Shown: positions 46,591 through 58,500 of the stretch, piece after piece
Numbering within the stretch: position 1 is the first letter of the stretch
How the letters are laid out: every line of letters begins with the position of its first letter
NCBI GenBank assembly: GCA_027186245.1
Contig: CP114484.1
Coordinates: forward strand, 3,174,501 to 3,238,500
From: Coriaria nepalensis
Lineage: Eukaryota; Streptophyta; Magnoliopsida; Cucurbitales; Coriariaceae
DNA: 64,000 nt
Direction of reading: 5' to 3'
Program-made: the position numbers and the translations under genes
The notes under the pieces: model-generated
What the model was told of the DNA's origin: nothing
The model's database searches: none
Seen by the model: only the letters and a program-made list of their open reading frames with translations

Positions 46591-46822
46591 TTTCTTCTTA
46601 ATGTCAGCTTGAGGAGGTATTTTATCCTTCCTCTTTTCTTTGGCTTGCTCTTTATTCTCTCCTTGAATCGTCAAATGCACACTCTCTTCCAATTCCTGAA
46701 CACACATGGCCATTAATTTATTAATTGACTATTTATCCTCATGTGTTGTAAGAGATCTTGAAAGGCCTATATTGATGGGAAAGAGTATTCAGCATGTAGA
46801 GCACACGGAAAGACTCGGACAT

Positions 46823-47254
46823 CTAAACCTCAAGAGTTTTAAATCGAGCCGCAATATGCCTCATCTGCTTGATATAATCACACACACCTTTCGCAATAGT
46901 GAGCCTTAAAGACGAAAACTTCAAGATCAGGGTATTGGCAAGTGCTTTCTCTAAAGTCTCAGACGTTTCATCAATAGTCTTCAGTAATGCCCGGACTTTG
47001 TCATACTGATCAACTGAGCCACAAATACCAACAGAGATTTTGGTTTTTATGAACATGATACTAAGGCGATTAGTCCTAACATTCATAAAGAGAAATATCA
47101 ATTGGATTGCAGGTGGTTCATCTTTCCGAATAGCATAATCAATGTCCATCCACCCTAAATGAAGGAGAATTCTCTGCTTCCAAACTTTATAATTATCACC
47201 TTTCACGCTCAGATCATTAAAATTGACTAACACACGAGTATTATGTTTTACCAA
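46823..47254 (-). pseudogene. Copia gag (reverse strand)
   Basis: A 143-residue open frame: LSVKGDNYKVWKQRILLHLG then WMDIDYAIRKDEPPAI is the N-terminal copia gag block, and further on GSVDQYDKVRALLKTIDE and LTIAKGVCDYIKQMRHIAAR match the later helices. The frame is shifted or altered in places compared with intact gag, where the first block is followed by a 'W...NR...M.I' segment (here MNVRTNRLSIMFIKTKI). Confidence 0.75.
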
Positions 47255-47872
47255 TGTAAATCATATTACAAAATAGGAATTAAATGATATAAAAATTGCA
47301 TGTGAGTTAAATTTGTAATTCAACCATATTCATACGTTTACTCTATGATAAAACTATCAAATTATGTACAATTCCTAATTCGTATGAGAAAATTAAGAAA
47401 ATAATATGATATTTTATCCTAATTAATCATACAAACATAATCAAAATTCATGTGGGATGAAATCTATTATATTAAATATGATTAACTATAACTAATGTCT
47501 TTGTGCTATATGTGATCCTAAACATGATATATGATTTTACATCATTAAAGATGTTGTGGTTAATCCCTAATGAATAAAAATTATTCGGATCACTTTGACA
47601 TTTTAATTTCATGCACAATGATAACTTACATAAATTGCATGCATTAAGATTTTGCAGTACATAATAACCGTCCATATACCAAATCAATGTTTATATTCAC
47701 AACAATATTAGAGATTCAATTTCCTAATGATATCTAACCTTACTCTCCGTCCAATATTCACATGAATAGAGCTCAATAAAACAGATTCGGGTATATAAAT
47801 AATGAAAATGCATAATTCCAAAAATGTATCAAACATCAAGGCAGAGATTAAACAACGTGTTTTGAAACCAAA

Positions 47873-48302
47873 TGTAAGACTAAAACATAATTTATCATAC
47901 ATTAAATATGAACATATAGATAGTAAGCGGAAAAATTAAGATCGATATATATATACCGAGCCATTGATGTGTAAGACCTTGATTCATTTTGGAAGATTTT
48001 GGGAATTCTGTGTATAGGTATTTGGCTCTTTTAAACCCTTAAGTGCTCTATATTTCATGGTGTTGATGATGAATGAGAGTTGAGAACTTAGGAACCAAAT
48101 AAGGCTCTAGTTCACTTATATACTTCTTTCCTTAAAGAAGTCTACGTGAGGTTTAGTTACCATTCTTATAAAGAGTGAGCAGTTACCAAAATCATGGATG
48201 CTTTTGAAAATATTTGAAAAATAGTCAATCGTTGGACCAAAAATAATTCAATAGTATAAAATAACATGAGGCAAAAAAGTAAAAACAATAAAAATATTAA
48301 CA
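47873..48302 (-). repeat. 5' LTR of the - strand copia element
   Basis: Runs from 'tgtaagactaaaacataatt' to 'aataaaaatattaaca' on the + strand and is followed by the target duplication CATAC. Confidence 0.9.
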
Positions 48303-48307
48303 CATAC
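48303..48307 (+). repeat. Target-site duplication, right
   Basis: CATAC, identical to 41014-41018. Confidence 0.85.
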
Positions 48308-49250
48308 TTCATATACACTAAAGATATAGGTAAGCAAGTTTTAATTGGCTAACGTAATATGCTGCTTAGCCTATATTATTATTTGTAAGAATATGTATAA
48401 GTTGAAAAATAGAAGGTTATTATGATCTTATACAAGAAATTTTAAGAGGTGAGGAGTTGCCTTAAAAAATGAACGGCGATGTACTTTGTCTCATATCTAT
48501 CTCCTAGATTTGAAAACAAATCATCATTCTAAGTAATTTAGTGTTAAATAAATTATCTGTATCTGATCTGATTTTATTCGATAGATATAATCGGATAGAA
48601 ATTGGATAATGGATTAAAAAATTGGATTCGATCAAATTTGTATCGGTTATGAATCAGATTAATTATCCTTCATTGCAGAAATTTGATATATTAACTTCAC
48701 ACGTAGCATCCATGATCTTAGAATCACGAACACCAATCACACAGCATCTAAGAAGCCGATTCTCTTTCAAGTGTAAAGTTTTTGAAGTGCAAAACAAAGT
48801 GGGCCGGATCAAAAGTAGGCCCAACTCATATTTAAACTCTTTCCGTTATTTAAAGCTGACCTCTCAATTAAAACAGAGAATGAAAGCCCACCTACTGCTT
48901 ATAAAATTGTCAGGCCCACTGAGAATTAGTTTACCCAACTACCAGCCCATTTAATTCTCCCCACCCCCCAATAATGAATCTTAAATTTCCCTTTCTCCGA
49001 TTCAATTCACTCACCCCACCACGTTATTTCTCACCGAATCCTTACTAATAAAATCACCCTTCTCACGTGGGTTCAGCATGTGTATCCAAAAAAGTCAACA
49101 AGCGTAAGGGGTAAAATAGTCATTGCATTTAGCTTTACATACTTAATCGATTGACACGTTTAGGCCACTACTTTTCCAAACACACCCCTGTCACTAATCA
49201 TATATTACCACCTTTCTCTCAGCAGTGGTTACCGGTTTTTGTTTGGTTTT
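48308..49250. other. Upstream region of the GT17 gene
   Basis: AT-rich to about 48960, then more mixed. No gene is seen. A C-rich patch at 48958-48972 and a likely transcribed 5' exon after about 49250. Confidence 0.4.
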
Positions 49251-49416
49251 ACTGTATGATCCTACGAGGATATTGTCCGTACAGGATAAGAGCTCGGTTC
49301 ACTTCCCCTGTCCTCTCGTCTCCTAGTCTTCTCGGAGTCCCTCTCGCTTTCTATTTGGGAAGCACCGGGAATGTTGTTCTAGGACCTGTTTCAGCGCTTC
49401 TGCAAATCATTCTTAG

Positions 49417-50091
49417 GTAAATTCAAATCTTCATGATCGTTTCATTATTTCCCGCCCCTTAATTTCTATCTCGAGAGTGTTGCAGAAGTCGATGAATTTC
49501 GTTTCATTTAATTGATTAATTAATTAAGTTTTTTTTTTTTTTAAATTTATATCTTGAAATGCGATTTTGGATCTTCCTTACCTGTTTGAATTCATTTATC
49601 TGATGATTCATCACATTTCTAATTAATTCATCGAGCTTAAATACAACTGATTTTATGTCGGAATTCGATTCTGAGTTACAAATACTTTTTGTTCCGATTT
49701 TTCTTTCGGAAAGGAAAGTTAGTGAAAGTAATTTATTTCTTTGGCCAAAAAAAAAAAAGTAATTTATTTTCGTTTTCTACCTTTTTTTTTTCCTACGAAG
49801 AATACAGATAAATCCAGGAACCTCAGTTTTGGTTTCAATTGAGTAATTAGTAGATCAAATTTTTGTAATATTTTTCTTTTGGGAAATGGTTTTAGGAACA
49901 ACTAATTCGTAATTTCGTATAGCCATTTGACGATAAAGAAGACGTTTTGAAGGTCTGTAATTGAAGAATTAATCTAAAAAGACTAAACAACTATTCTTAG
50001 TCTTTTGTTTTTCAAAACGAAATTACTCGTTATATAGGAATCTAGTTTTGCATAGAATCTTACGATCTATAGGTAATCTTTGTTTTTGCAG
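49417..50091 (+). other. Probable intron in the 5' UTR of the GT17 gene
   Basis: A donor 'cttag|gtaaattc' lies at about 49416 and a strong acceptor 'tgtttttgcag' ends at 50091, just before the coding exon. The intervening 675 bases are T-rich as in plant introns. Leader introns in this gene are plausible but not proven here. Confidence 0.4.
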
Positions 50092-50170
50092 GTATATATA
50101 TATGTATATATGTATGTATACCGATTAGTTTAGGGAGCCATGATTGTTTCAAAGACAAACCCAGCCAAAC

Positions 50171-51367
50171 ATGGTAGTTTTCTCTTTCATTGATCATCTT
50201 CCTTCATTAGAAGAGGGCATGGCACGACCCCTTAGAAATAATCCCAGACAGGCCCGACCTAAGTTCCGTTTCCTTGTATTCCTCATCCTCTTACCTCTTT
50301 GCATCTTCGCCCTCTTCAGCCTCAACCTCAACCTCTTACAAAAAGTCTCATACTTCTTCCGCCCCCTATGGGACCAACCCCCTGCCCCATTCACCCCTTT
50401 ACCCCACTACTATGCCGAAGATGTCCCCTTAGACAACCTCTGCCGCCTCCACAGCATGTCCCTTGGCCCCTCACCCCGCCCTTTCTATGATGCCATCATC
50501 TTCAGCCATGAGGTAGACCTCCTCGAGATAAGATGGCGTGAGCTCTACCCTTACGTCTCAAAATTCGTGATCCTCGAATCGAACACGACTTTCACGGGCA
50601 TTCCCAAACCACTCTTCTTTGCCCAAAACCGAGCCCGGTTCGCCTTCGCGGAAGGTAAGATCGTCCATGGTGTGTTTCCAGGACGTGTGGCCTCTCCTGG
50701 GTCCCACAAGGACCCATTCAATCTCGAACGCATGCAACGTATAGCCATGAATGAGTTGATGCAGCGTGCTGGGATTTCGACTGGGGACCTACTTATCATG
50801 TCGGACACGGATGAAATCCCGAGTCCTCATACGATAAAACTATTGCAATGGTGCGATGAGGTCCCGCCTGTTGTTCATCTCGAGCTAAGGCATTATATGT
50901 ATTCTTTCGAGTTTCCCGTGGACTATAGCAGTTGGCGGGCCACGGCCCATATCTTCAGCCCGAGGACCCGATACCAACATGGGCGGCAAACTGATCTTAT
51001 TATCTCTGATGCCGGGTGGCATTGTAGCTTCTGTTTTCGGTATATGTGGGAGTTTGCTTTCAAAATGACAGGCTATAGCCATGCGGATCGTGTGACCCGT
51101 TCAGATTTCTTGGATTATTCAAGGATTCAAAAGTTGATTTGTAAAGGGGACGACTTATTTGATATGCTTCCGGAAGGGTATAGCTTCAAGGAGTTGATTA
51201 AAAAGATGGGTTCGATTCCAAGGTCAGCTTCTGCGGTTCATCTTCCGACATACTTGATAAATCATGCAGACAAGTTTAAGTTTCTTCTTCCCGGGGGTTG
51301 TATAAGGGAAAGTGAGTCAAAGGTCCGGGACAAGGATCTAGGAGGAAACGAGACGGTTGTAATGTAG
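50171..51367 (+). CDS. Beta-1,4-mannosyl-glycoprotein 4-beta-N-acetylglucosaminyltransferase-like (GT17)
   Basis: A single coding exon of 398 residues from the ATG at 50171; a second in-frame ATG at 50219 would give 382. The open frame reaches back to 50144 only without an ATG. This is a plant family 17 glycosyltransferase, related to animal GnT-III, expected in the Golgi as a type II membrane protein. A basic N-terminus is followed by one hydrophobic segment (about residues 32-53, [18 protein letters not shown]), then a stem and the catalytic domain: [45 protein letters not shown] (the acidic D-x-D-E motif near residues 211-216), [16 protein letters not shown] and [20 protein letters not shown]. 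It ends after [11 protein letters not shown]. The order and length match the family. Plant members have no confirmed bisecting activity that I know of. Confidence 0.9.
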   Translation: MVVFSFIDHLPSLEEGMARPLRNNPRQARPKFRFLVFLILLPLCIFALFSLNLNLLQKVSYFFRPLWDQPPAPFTPLPHYYAEDVPLDNLCRLHSMSLGPSPRPFYDAIIFSHEVDLLEIRWRELYPYVSKFVILESNTTFTGIPKPLFFAQNRARFAFAEGKIVHGVFPGRVASPGSHKDPFNLERMQRIAMNELMQRAGISTGDLLIMSDTDEIPSPHTIKLLQWCDEVPPVVHLELRHYMYSFEFPVDYSSWRATAHIFSPRTRYQHGRQTDLIISDAGWHCSFCFRYMWEFAFKMTGYSHADRVTRSDFLDYSRIQKLICKGDDLFDMLPEGYSFKELIKKMGSIPRSASAVHLPTYLINHADKFKFLLPGGCIRESESKVRDKDLGGNETVVM

Positions 51368-52047
51368 CGTAGGATATAATTTTAGGACATGATTGAACTG
51401 ATTAATGATCAAAATAGTGGTACGGAAAAAAGGAAAGAATGGCTTTCGTTCTCAGAAAGTATAGTTGTTGGTAGATTAGTTGATTCAGTCAATTTACTAA
51501 CATGTAGCGTAAATTTTGCTGGGTTCCTTCAAGTTGTGTATATTCTTGTCTGATTTTATAGCAGAATGTCATGTTCTTGCAGATACTTTTGTGTTTATTT
51601 GCATTATTGCTATTACATCAGAGCACTTTTGAACGCAATCATATTCGGTACGATCCGAGATAAAAAAAAACATGCCATATCGATCATTAGCTAAAAAATA
51701 GCCACTGTTAGAAAAACAGTAAAAAGAAAAAAAAGAACTGTGTTTCACATGACATATGATGCAAAATGAACAGTAAATCTCTCTGGTAGACATGATATTT
51801 CGTAGCCATTTGAATTCAACTCCAACGGGGGGTTCTTGATAATTTTTGTACTGGAAGGAAAAAATAAAAATAAAAATAAAAATAAAATTTCTGGATCACC
51901 TCCTCTGCTGTCACGTGACGATTCGCGCGGGTTTAATCTTCATACTTGGAACCCAAATGATGAATACAGCGAGAGAGTAGTAGGAGTTCTCGCTTCCTCA
52001 CTCTTATCAAAACACCGTATCATCATCTCACGCGATTTGCGATTTCG
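51368..52047. other. Intergenic region between GT17 and ARP6
   Basis: 680 bp holding the 3' UTR of the GT17 gene and the promoter/5' UTR of ARP6. An (AAAAT)n-like microsatellite lies at about 51862-51887. No clear TATA box near the ARP6 start. Confidence 0.5.
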
Positions 52048-54267
52048 ATGTCGAACGTTGTCGTGTTGGACAACGGAGGCGGGTTAATTAAAGCCGGACT
52101 CGCCGGGGAACGCGACCCCTCCGTCATAATCCCCAACTGCCTCTACCGTCCTCTCTCCTCCAAGAAATGGCTCAACCCTTCCTCCACCACCACCACCACC
52201 ACCTCCGATGATCTGGACCTGACCTCCGCCTCCGTCCGCCGCCCCATCGACCGCGGCTACCTCATCAACCCCGACCTCCAACGCGACATCTGGTCCCACC
52301 TCTTCTCCTCTCTGCTCCATGTCAACCCCTCTGCCTCCTCCCTCCTCCTTACCGAACCGCTCTTCACTCTCCCTTCCATCCAGCGATCCACCGACGAGCT
52401 CGTCTTCGAGGAGTTCAACTTCTCTTCCTTCTACGTCTCCGATTCTTCCTCATTGGTCCATCTTTATGAGGCCAGTCGTCAGCCAATGGGCCTCGTCTCT
52501 AAGGCCCAGTGCAGCCTCGTCGTTGATTCTGGATTCTCGTTCACTCACGCTTCACCGGTGTTTCAGAACTTCACCTTGAATTACGCGGTCAAGAGGATTG
52601 ATCTGGGAGGGAAGGCCTTGACGAATTATTTGAAGGAGTTGGTTTCGTATCGGTCTGTGAATGTCATGGATGAGAGCTTTCTTATGGATGATGTTAAGGA
52701 GAAGCTCTGCTTTGTTTCCCTAGATGTCGATCGCGACCTTCAGATTGCCAGGTTTCTTTTATCTCAGATAGGTTTTTTTTGGTGGGAATATTTTCTAGTT
52801 TTTATGTTGAGATTTTGCGTTTGGTTTCTGAGAAAACTGTGAACCGTATGGAAATTTGAATGTTCTTGCTTTAATTCTTTAAGTTGCAGTTAGTACACAC
52901 TTAGGGTATATCCACCATATTCTTAGATCCTAGAAAAGGTTCTGATTTTGGAGTTTAAGGTTGATTTAGGTTAGAGTTCAATCTGGAGTAACCAAAAATG
53001 GAGTTTGAAACTTTAAACCAAGCGAAATCTTCGTAAGCATTTTGTTTGATTGTTTATACTTGTGTATATTGTATTTTATAATGACTTTTTAGATGCTTAA
53101 GCTTAAGTTTGACAGGATTTGGAATACAATCGTGTAGGAAACGTGGACGGGAAAATTTGTTTAAGTGCACGTATGTGCTCCCAGATGGTGTTACTCATAC
53201 AAAGGGTTTGATTAAAGATCCAGATGAAGCTAAGAGATACCTTTCTCTAACAAATGGAGCAACAAATGCAGCAAAGATGGATGCTGTTGAGCTTGAAGCT
53301 GCTCAAAAGCCTGAGGATAGAAAGAAAACCGACTTGACGAAAAATGTAAATAATCCTGCTCTCTTGAATCATGGATCAGCTGCATGATTGTTTTAGTTTG
53401 AATTTTTTGGGTAGGAGTTTGAATTGTCAAGAAAAATCTCAAATCCTGTTTCCTGAAGCAATAATTACTCACGGAATTGTATAAATTTTATTCTTATTAA
53501 CAGGAGTTCGACTTAACAAACGAGCGCTTCCTCATACCAGAAATGATATTCCGTCCTGCAGATTTGGGTCTGTATTGTATTCTAGCCTTATTGATTTTGT
53601 CATTGCAATATAATGTGCTTCTTTTTTTATCGATTGATGATGGAGTAAAAACTTATAAACCACTTGCAGGACTGAACCAGGCGGGACTAGCCGAATGCAT
53701 AGTTCGAGCTGTAAATTCATGTCATCCTCATCTTCACCCTGTGCTCTATGAAAGGTAGTTCAATGCACTACTGACTACTAAACATGCACAAAGTATTCAA
53801 ATTTTTGCAATAATAATTGGATGTTTTTAACATTGTTATTTGAGCAGCATCCTTTTAACAGGGGGAAGTACATTGTTTTCCGGATTCGCCAAGAGATTGT
53901 AAGCTCTAAGCTTTTCAAGACTATATATACCTTTTGAACTGATGTTAGCTAGTGTTCTCACCTTACATTTGAATGAAACTAATAAATTTCAGAGAGAGGG
54001 AACTTCGGCCTCTTGTCCCGGATGAATATCAAGTGAAGATAGTTACCCAAGAAGAGTAAACTTCTTTCACGAAAAAGTGGTTATTTTATCATAGTTACTG
54101 TGGTTTCTTGTTTAGACTTTTTTTTTTTTTTTTTCAGTCCTATATTAGGTGTGTGGCGAGGGGGATCACTTTTAGCATCGAGTCCTGATTTTGAAGCCAT
54201 GTGTGTGACCAAGACTGAGTATGAGGAACTTGGATCAGCTCGATGTCGGAGGAGATTCCTCCATTGA
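52048..54267 (+). CDS. ARP6: Actin-related protein 6, SWR1 complex subunit, seven exons
   Basis: Exons 52048-52751, 53138-53345, 53504-53567, 53670-53754, 53848-53898, 53993-54055 and 54138-54267 join in phase to 434 residues; the Arabidopsis protein has about 421. ARP6 is a nuclear subunit of the SWR1 remodeller, which places histone H2A.Z in nucleosomes; in plants its loss gives early flowering and altered temperature response. Actin-fold marks: [17 protein letters not shown] (first phosphate-binding loop, residues 5-21), [15 protein letters not shown] (second loop), and [10 protein letters not shown] in exon 5 (adenosine motif). ARP6-type stretches are [32 protein letters not shown] and the C-terminal [15 protein letters not shown]. 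An expanded Thr run (about eight, from ACC repeats at 52186-52206) lies near residue 50. The gene looks intact and converges on WDR11. Confidence 0.95.
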
Positions 54268-55577
54268 CAATTCTGAAGGTACATTCGATCTGAATGAGAT
54301 ACATAATGCAGATTGTTAAAATTCTGAAAAATTATAGTCTCAATAACTTCTTATCGACAAATTTTCTGATCTTCCTTAGGTAAAAATGAATTCACCAGAA
54401 GAAGATACACTGTTACAACCTTTTTGTTCTTTCTAGGTGAAAAGGAATTCTGCAGAAGAAGATACATTGTTACGACCGCATCAGTAAGGAATTCAACGGG
54501 CATTGACAGAACCCATAATTACCCTATTCACCGATTTGGAAGAAAAGCAAATGTAGATCCAATACCCTATCTACAACTGAATGCACAACAGGTTTAACTC
54601 AATGAAGATACAATATGGGGAGGAAATCAAGGGATCAAAGCAGACTCCTCTAACTTTATTGCTGATAGAGATCCATCCCTACCATAATTTGATTATAGTA
54701 CTAGCATAGCACATGAGGCATTTTCCACTAACGGGTCTAATTAGCAGATTAACAAATGTACATAAAGTTAAAGATGATCTGAGACTTGCTAGCACACATG
54801 AAAGAGTGAGAAATCTGTTTTTTCACTCTTTTAGAGCTTGAGTTCAGCTCGAGCATAACTTGCAGTCATTGAGTCACCGTGGCTGAATCGAGCTACCTTT
54901 ATGATATGACGTTCGATCGCCTGCAAGGCGCCAAATTTGCCAACGTTAAATCTAATCTGTGGCATTTTGCCAAGCAAATTGTTCTTCCACAGTAAAAAGT
55001 CCTGCCCCAATTTCTAGACCCATAACAGTTGAACCAAAACCCATTACACAACCACCAACCATTCAAAATTCCTTCCTAAAACATCTCTAAGATAAAGAAT
55101 TCTCAACGGTAACAAGATTTCTCAATGAAAGCACAATTCAGGATGAGAAGATTACAACACAAGGTTAACATTGCAAATTTTTCCACAAAAGATGGAGGCA
55201 AACAGGATTTTCCATCTTTTCGGGCTCTCTTTTGACATTTCATTTTTCCTGTGAAGCTAACCGATGACGAATAATATTGAATAATATAGAATTCCTACCC
55301 ACCCCATTCACAAAAATGTAAGGGATAAATAGCTGGAAAATTTTTTCTACAGAGTCAACGTATTTGTATATATCCCTAAGTCTTCCAGGCACTATTTCTA
55401 CAACATTATAGATTTCACCATGACTTTTCTTATACTTCCCACTTCAATAACAATTCCGTATCTATAATCTTTGGGATCTTGGCATTGCACCCTCAAGAAA
55501 ATGTGCCCAAAAACCAGTGCAAGTTTCAAATAAAAGGATATGTCATACAAGGAAGTAGTAACCATTTCCATGTACTT
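54268..55577. other. Convergent 3' region between ARP6 and WDR11
   Basis: No coding sense. It must hold both 3' UTRs. Two similar phrases of about 45 bp recur at 54379-54425 and 54436-54482 (gaattc...agaagaagatacattgtta), a small local duplication. Confidence 0.5.
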
Positions 55578-58500
55578 TCAGTCGAAGTGAGGCTGTGAGT
55601 CCATGCACAGGTGCACCAATTTCCTCTGATACTCCCCATAATATTCACCAATTGCAATAACATCTTCATTTTCTGGGTCCAGGCCCGGCAAATTAAGAAG
55701 TATATCCTTCAGGGAAGAACAAGTAGCTTCGTCCTCAGATTCTTTGAGATTAGTAATGATGTCTGCATGGATTTCACGGCAAGCTAAGATAAACATGGCT
55801 GCTGTGTCAGGTTGCTGTGCTTCTCTAAGTGTAGCCAATGCCTCCTGCATTGCGCCTGCTGCAACATATAGTAGCAGAGCCCTGAATGAAGTGGGTAAAA
55901 CTGTCAAGATCGGTCCTAGAAATATGATGCAATCAAAGGAAAAATAAAAATAAAAATAAAAATTTAACACCATGAAAAGAAGCGATACCTCCAGATGTTG
56001 TGTTCAGTGCGAGAGATATGCTCAGCCCAGCGCAATAACACTCTGCGAGATTATATATCACATCATATGACATATTATTAAATCCAAGGTATTTAACAGG
56101 ATTATATTAAAGTAAAAATGAAGATAATGATAATAAAACTAATAAAATCTATTAAGGAAAAGAAATTTGAGAGTACCTTGCATAATCGGATCCTTTCAAA
56201 TGTGTGGCAGCTAGAGTTGCTGCATCAGTCCAGCATCCAGCATCTTGTAGCTATAGACATTTAAAGAGTCAATAAGCCATTTATGAAATAGACAGAAACT
56301 ATAAATGCCTAGAGGATTTTTTATATGATGTAGAGCCTGACCTGAGAACAAGCTTCTTGATATCTTCCAACAGCACAGAGAAGATGAGTTCCAGACAATG
56401 ACCTGTCAGTCCTGACCATGTTTGCTGCGACGACCTAAATGCAGAAATGCATGTTATTTTTATGATCACAATGAGTACTTTATGTTGGAACATAATCTGT
56501 TTCAAAGAGACACTACTGACCTTAACAGCAAGTTCAAGAAGAGACTTTGACACAGCAGAAGAAAGGGCAACTGCACGAAGAGCATTTGTAAAGAAGTAGG
56601 AGCTCTCAGGAGAAGTGGACAGCAGTAGACTAACAGCAGCTTCTAAGTTTCCAATTGACACAAGCCTGATTATAAGCACAAGGATGGTGATAAAACATCA
56701 GTGATGTCTGTATGGCATGATTGTCATTTAATTCCATTATGAGAATGTGATCACTATGAAGAAGAAAATCAGATTATCTATGTCAGTTCATCAACGATCA
56801 AACCAATAACAAGATGAGTACTACTGAACCCCAAAAATCTCCATTTATTCACTCAAGTACTAGGGATCCCCAATATATGAGTGTGTCTGACAACCTTGTA
56901 ACTTAGCTTATAGAGATGGGGGCAAGTTCCATATTCACATTATTGTATAATTCTAACCAGTAACTACTATTATTTTTTGGCTATGATGGAGAAAGTAAAA
57001 AACATGCATCCATAAATTAGGAGTTGCATCGGAAATTATGAATTGACTCATTCCATATAGCTTGTGAAGATTAGCTACAGTTGTAAACATTTATAAAAAA
57101 AAAAATTGGCAACACTGTGAAGAGCATACTCATGAACACGGTTCTGAATAGCCTCTTCCCCATCCAATTTTTCATGCCAAGGGATGCGCTCACTTGCAGT
57201 TTCCCACAACTCTTCTTGCTCAAAGGCCATCACCCTAAGTTGACCTTTACTCTGCAAACCATAAAATTTCTTTTTTACTGTATGATACAACATTGCATAA
57301 CTGTATGCGATCATTTCCTTGAATGTTCTAGCTTTGGCAACAAGGTTGTAAGGGATATCTGAGACAGCATTTTTAAATAAAGAAAAAAATGAATAAAAAA
57401 GATAAAAAGATAAAATACCTCTATCTAAGATCTCTGCAAACATAGATTACATTGAAGCAACAAAAAGTAAATGACTTACCAACGCTTTGCTTCTCCCTGG
57501 TGATGATTTGCCCTTAGAAGAGATCCTACTCATTATAGCTGTGTCATCAAGGTCTGGGGTTGATACTGATGAAGCACCTTTTTGTGCAGACTTCTTAACC
57601 AACTTATTCATCAAATGGTTGAGAGCACGAGGAAGCTGTAGCCAGAAAAGTGCTTCTGAGAACTCACCATACATTGCAGCTGTGAAGGCAAACCTCACAG
57701 GTGAACCTTTATGAACTATCTTAGCATATAACTTCGCCTTCTCGTCATCAAGTATGCAGCCTAGAGCAATAGAACAAAGAAAGGTGAGACAAAACTAATA
57801 CCAATTAAATTCTTCAAGCAAAAGAGTTTTAAGGCTTAGAACCACCCGGAGAAGGTATCTAATGTAACAGACACCATATGGCACCTATAACATGGCGTAA
57901 TAAGCCAACAAGAACCATAACACAAATGGCCCAACAAAATGGTAAAAGAAAAAACAATGCTGAAGGTAACTCTTATTGGCTTTCTACATCACATGACGGT
58001 GCAACCTACTATATCTGTTACATAAGGCCCTTTTTCCTTGTAGTCAGATGAATACCCACCCTCTCTGCGATAGGGTTCCAACACCTTAAGAAGTAATTCT
58101 GGCACTACAGAGTCACCGACTGAAAGTAGATCAATCATGTAACTACGAAGGTCCCCATTTGGCCCAGAAGTTCCTGGAATCAGATGAGGCCTCTTTTCTA
58201 TGTTTGTACTGCAAGTATTAAACCAAGAAGGTTTTACACCCAACTGCAAGATCATTCGTAGTGCCTGTGGAAAAAGCAATCAAAAAGTAGGCAAGGATGT
58301 TTAACTTATCCTATATTTTCTATTAAGTTAGACAAGGAAAAAAAAAAAGAGGCAGCAGCCAAAGGCAGCCAAAGCTTGTGGGACAATTGAAGACTAGGGA
58401 TTTGAACCTAGATCCTAAAAGGGTCCAAGCTGGTGCAAATCTTTCATGCTCCCACAACAACGATTTTTTGGTCACTAGTTGGCAGTTACTCAGTGTCAAG

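Larger units (their letters stand above)
41019..48302 (-). mobile_element. Ty1/copia retrotransposon with both LTRs and perfect target duplication
   Basis: LTRs of 432 bp (41019-41450) and 430 bp (47873-48302) start TG and end CA on the + strand, and CATAC flanks both sides. On the reverse strand a polypurine tract (aagtgggagaa) precedes the left (3') LTR and a primer-binding-like TTTGGTTTCAAAACACG follows the right (5') LTR. Reverse-strand order is gag, zinc knuckle, pre-integrase and integrase, RT, RNase H. Many stops show it is dead. LTRs differ at roughly one position in seven by eye. The middle (about 43-45 kb) appears to hold a second, nested insertion. Confidence 0.9.

Noticed and set aside
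50144..50170. Upstream extension of the GT17 frame
   Set aside because: The extension begins with TTG, not ATG; the first in-frame ATG is at 50171.
50194..50808. Reverse-strand and shifted open frames over the GT17 exon
   Set aside because: Shadows of a GC-richer real coding exon.
52084..52579. Open frames over ARP6 exon 1 in other frames (Gly/Val- and Ser/Pro-rich)
   Set aside because: Shadows of the ARP6 first exon, caused by its repetitive C-rich codons.
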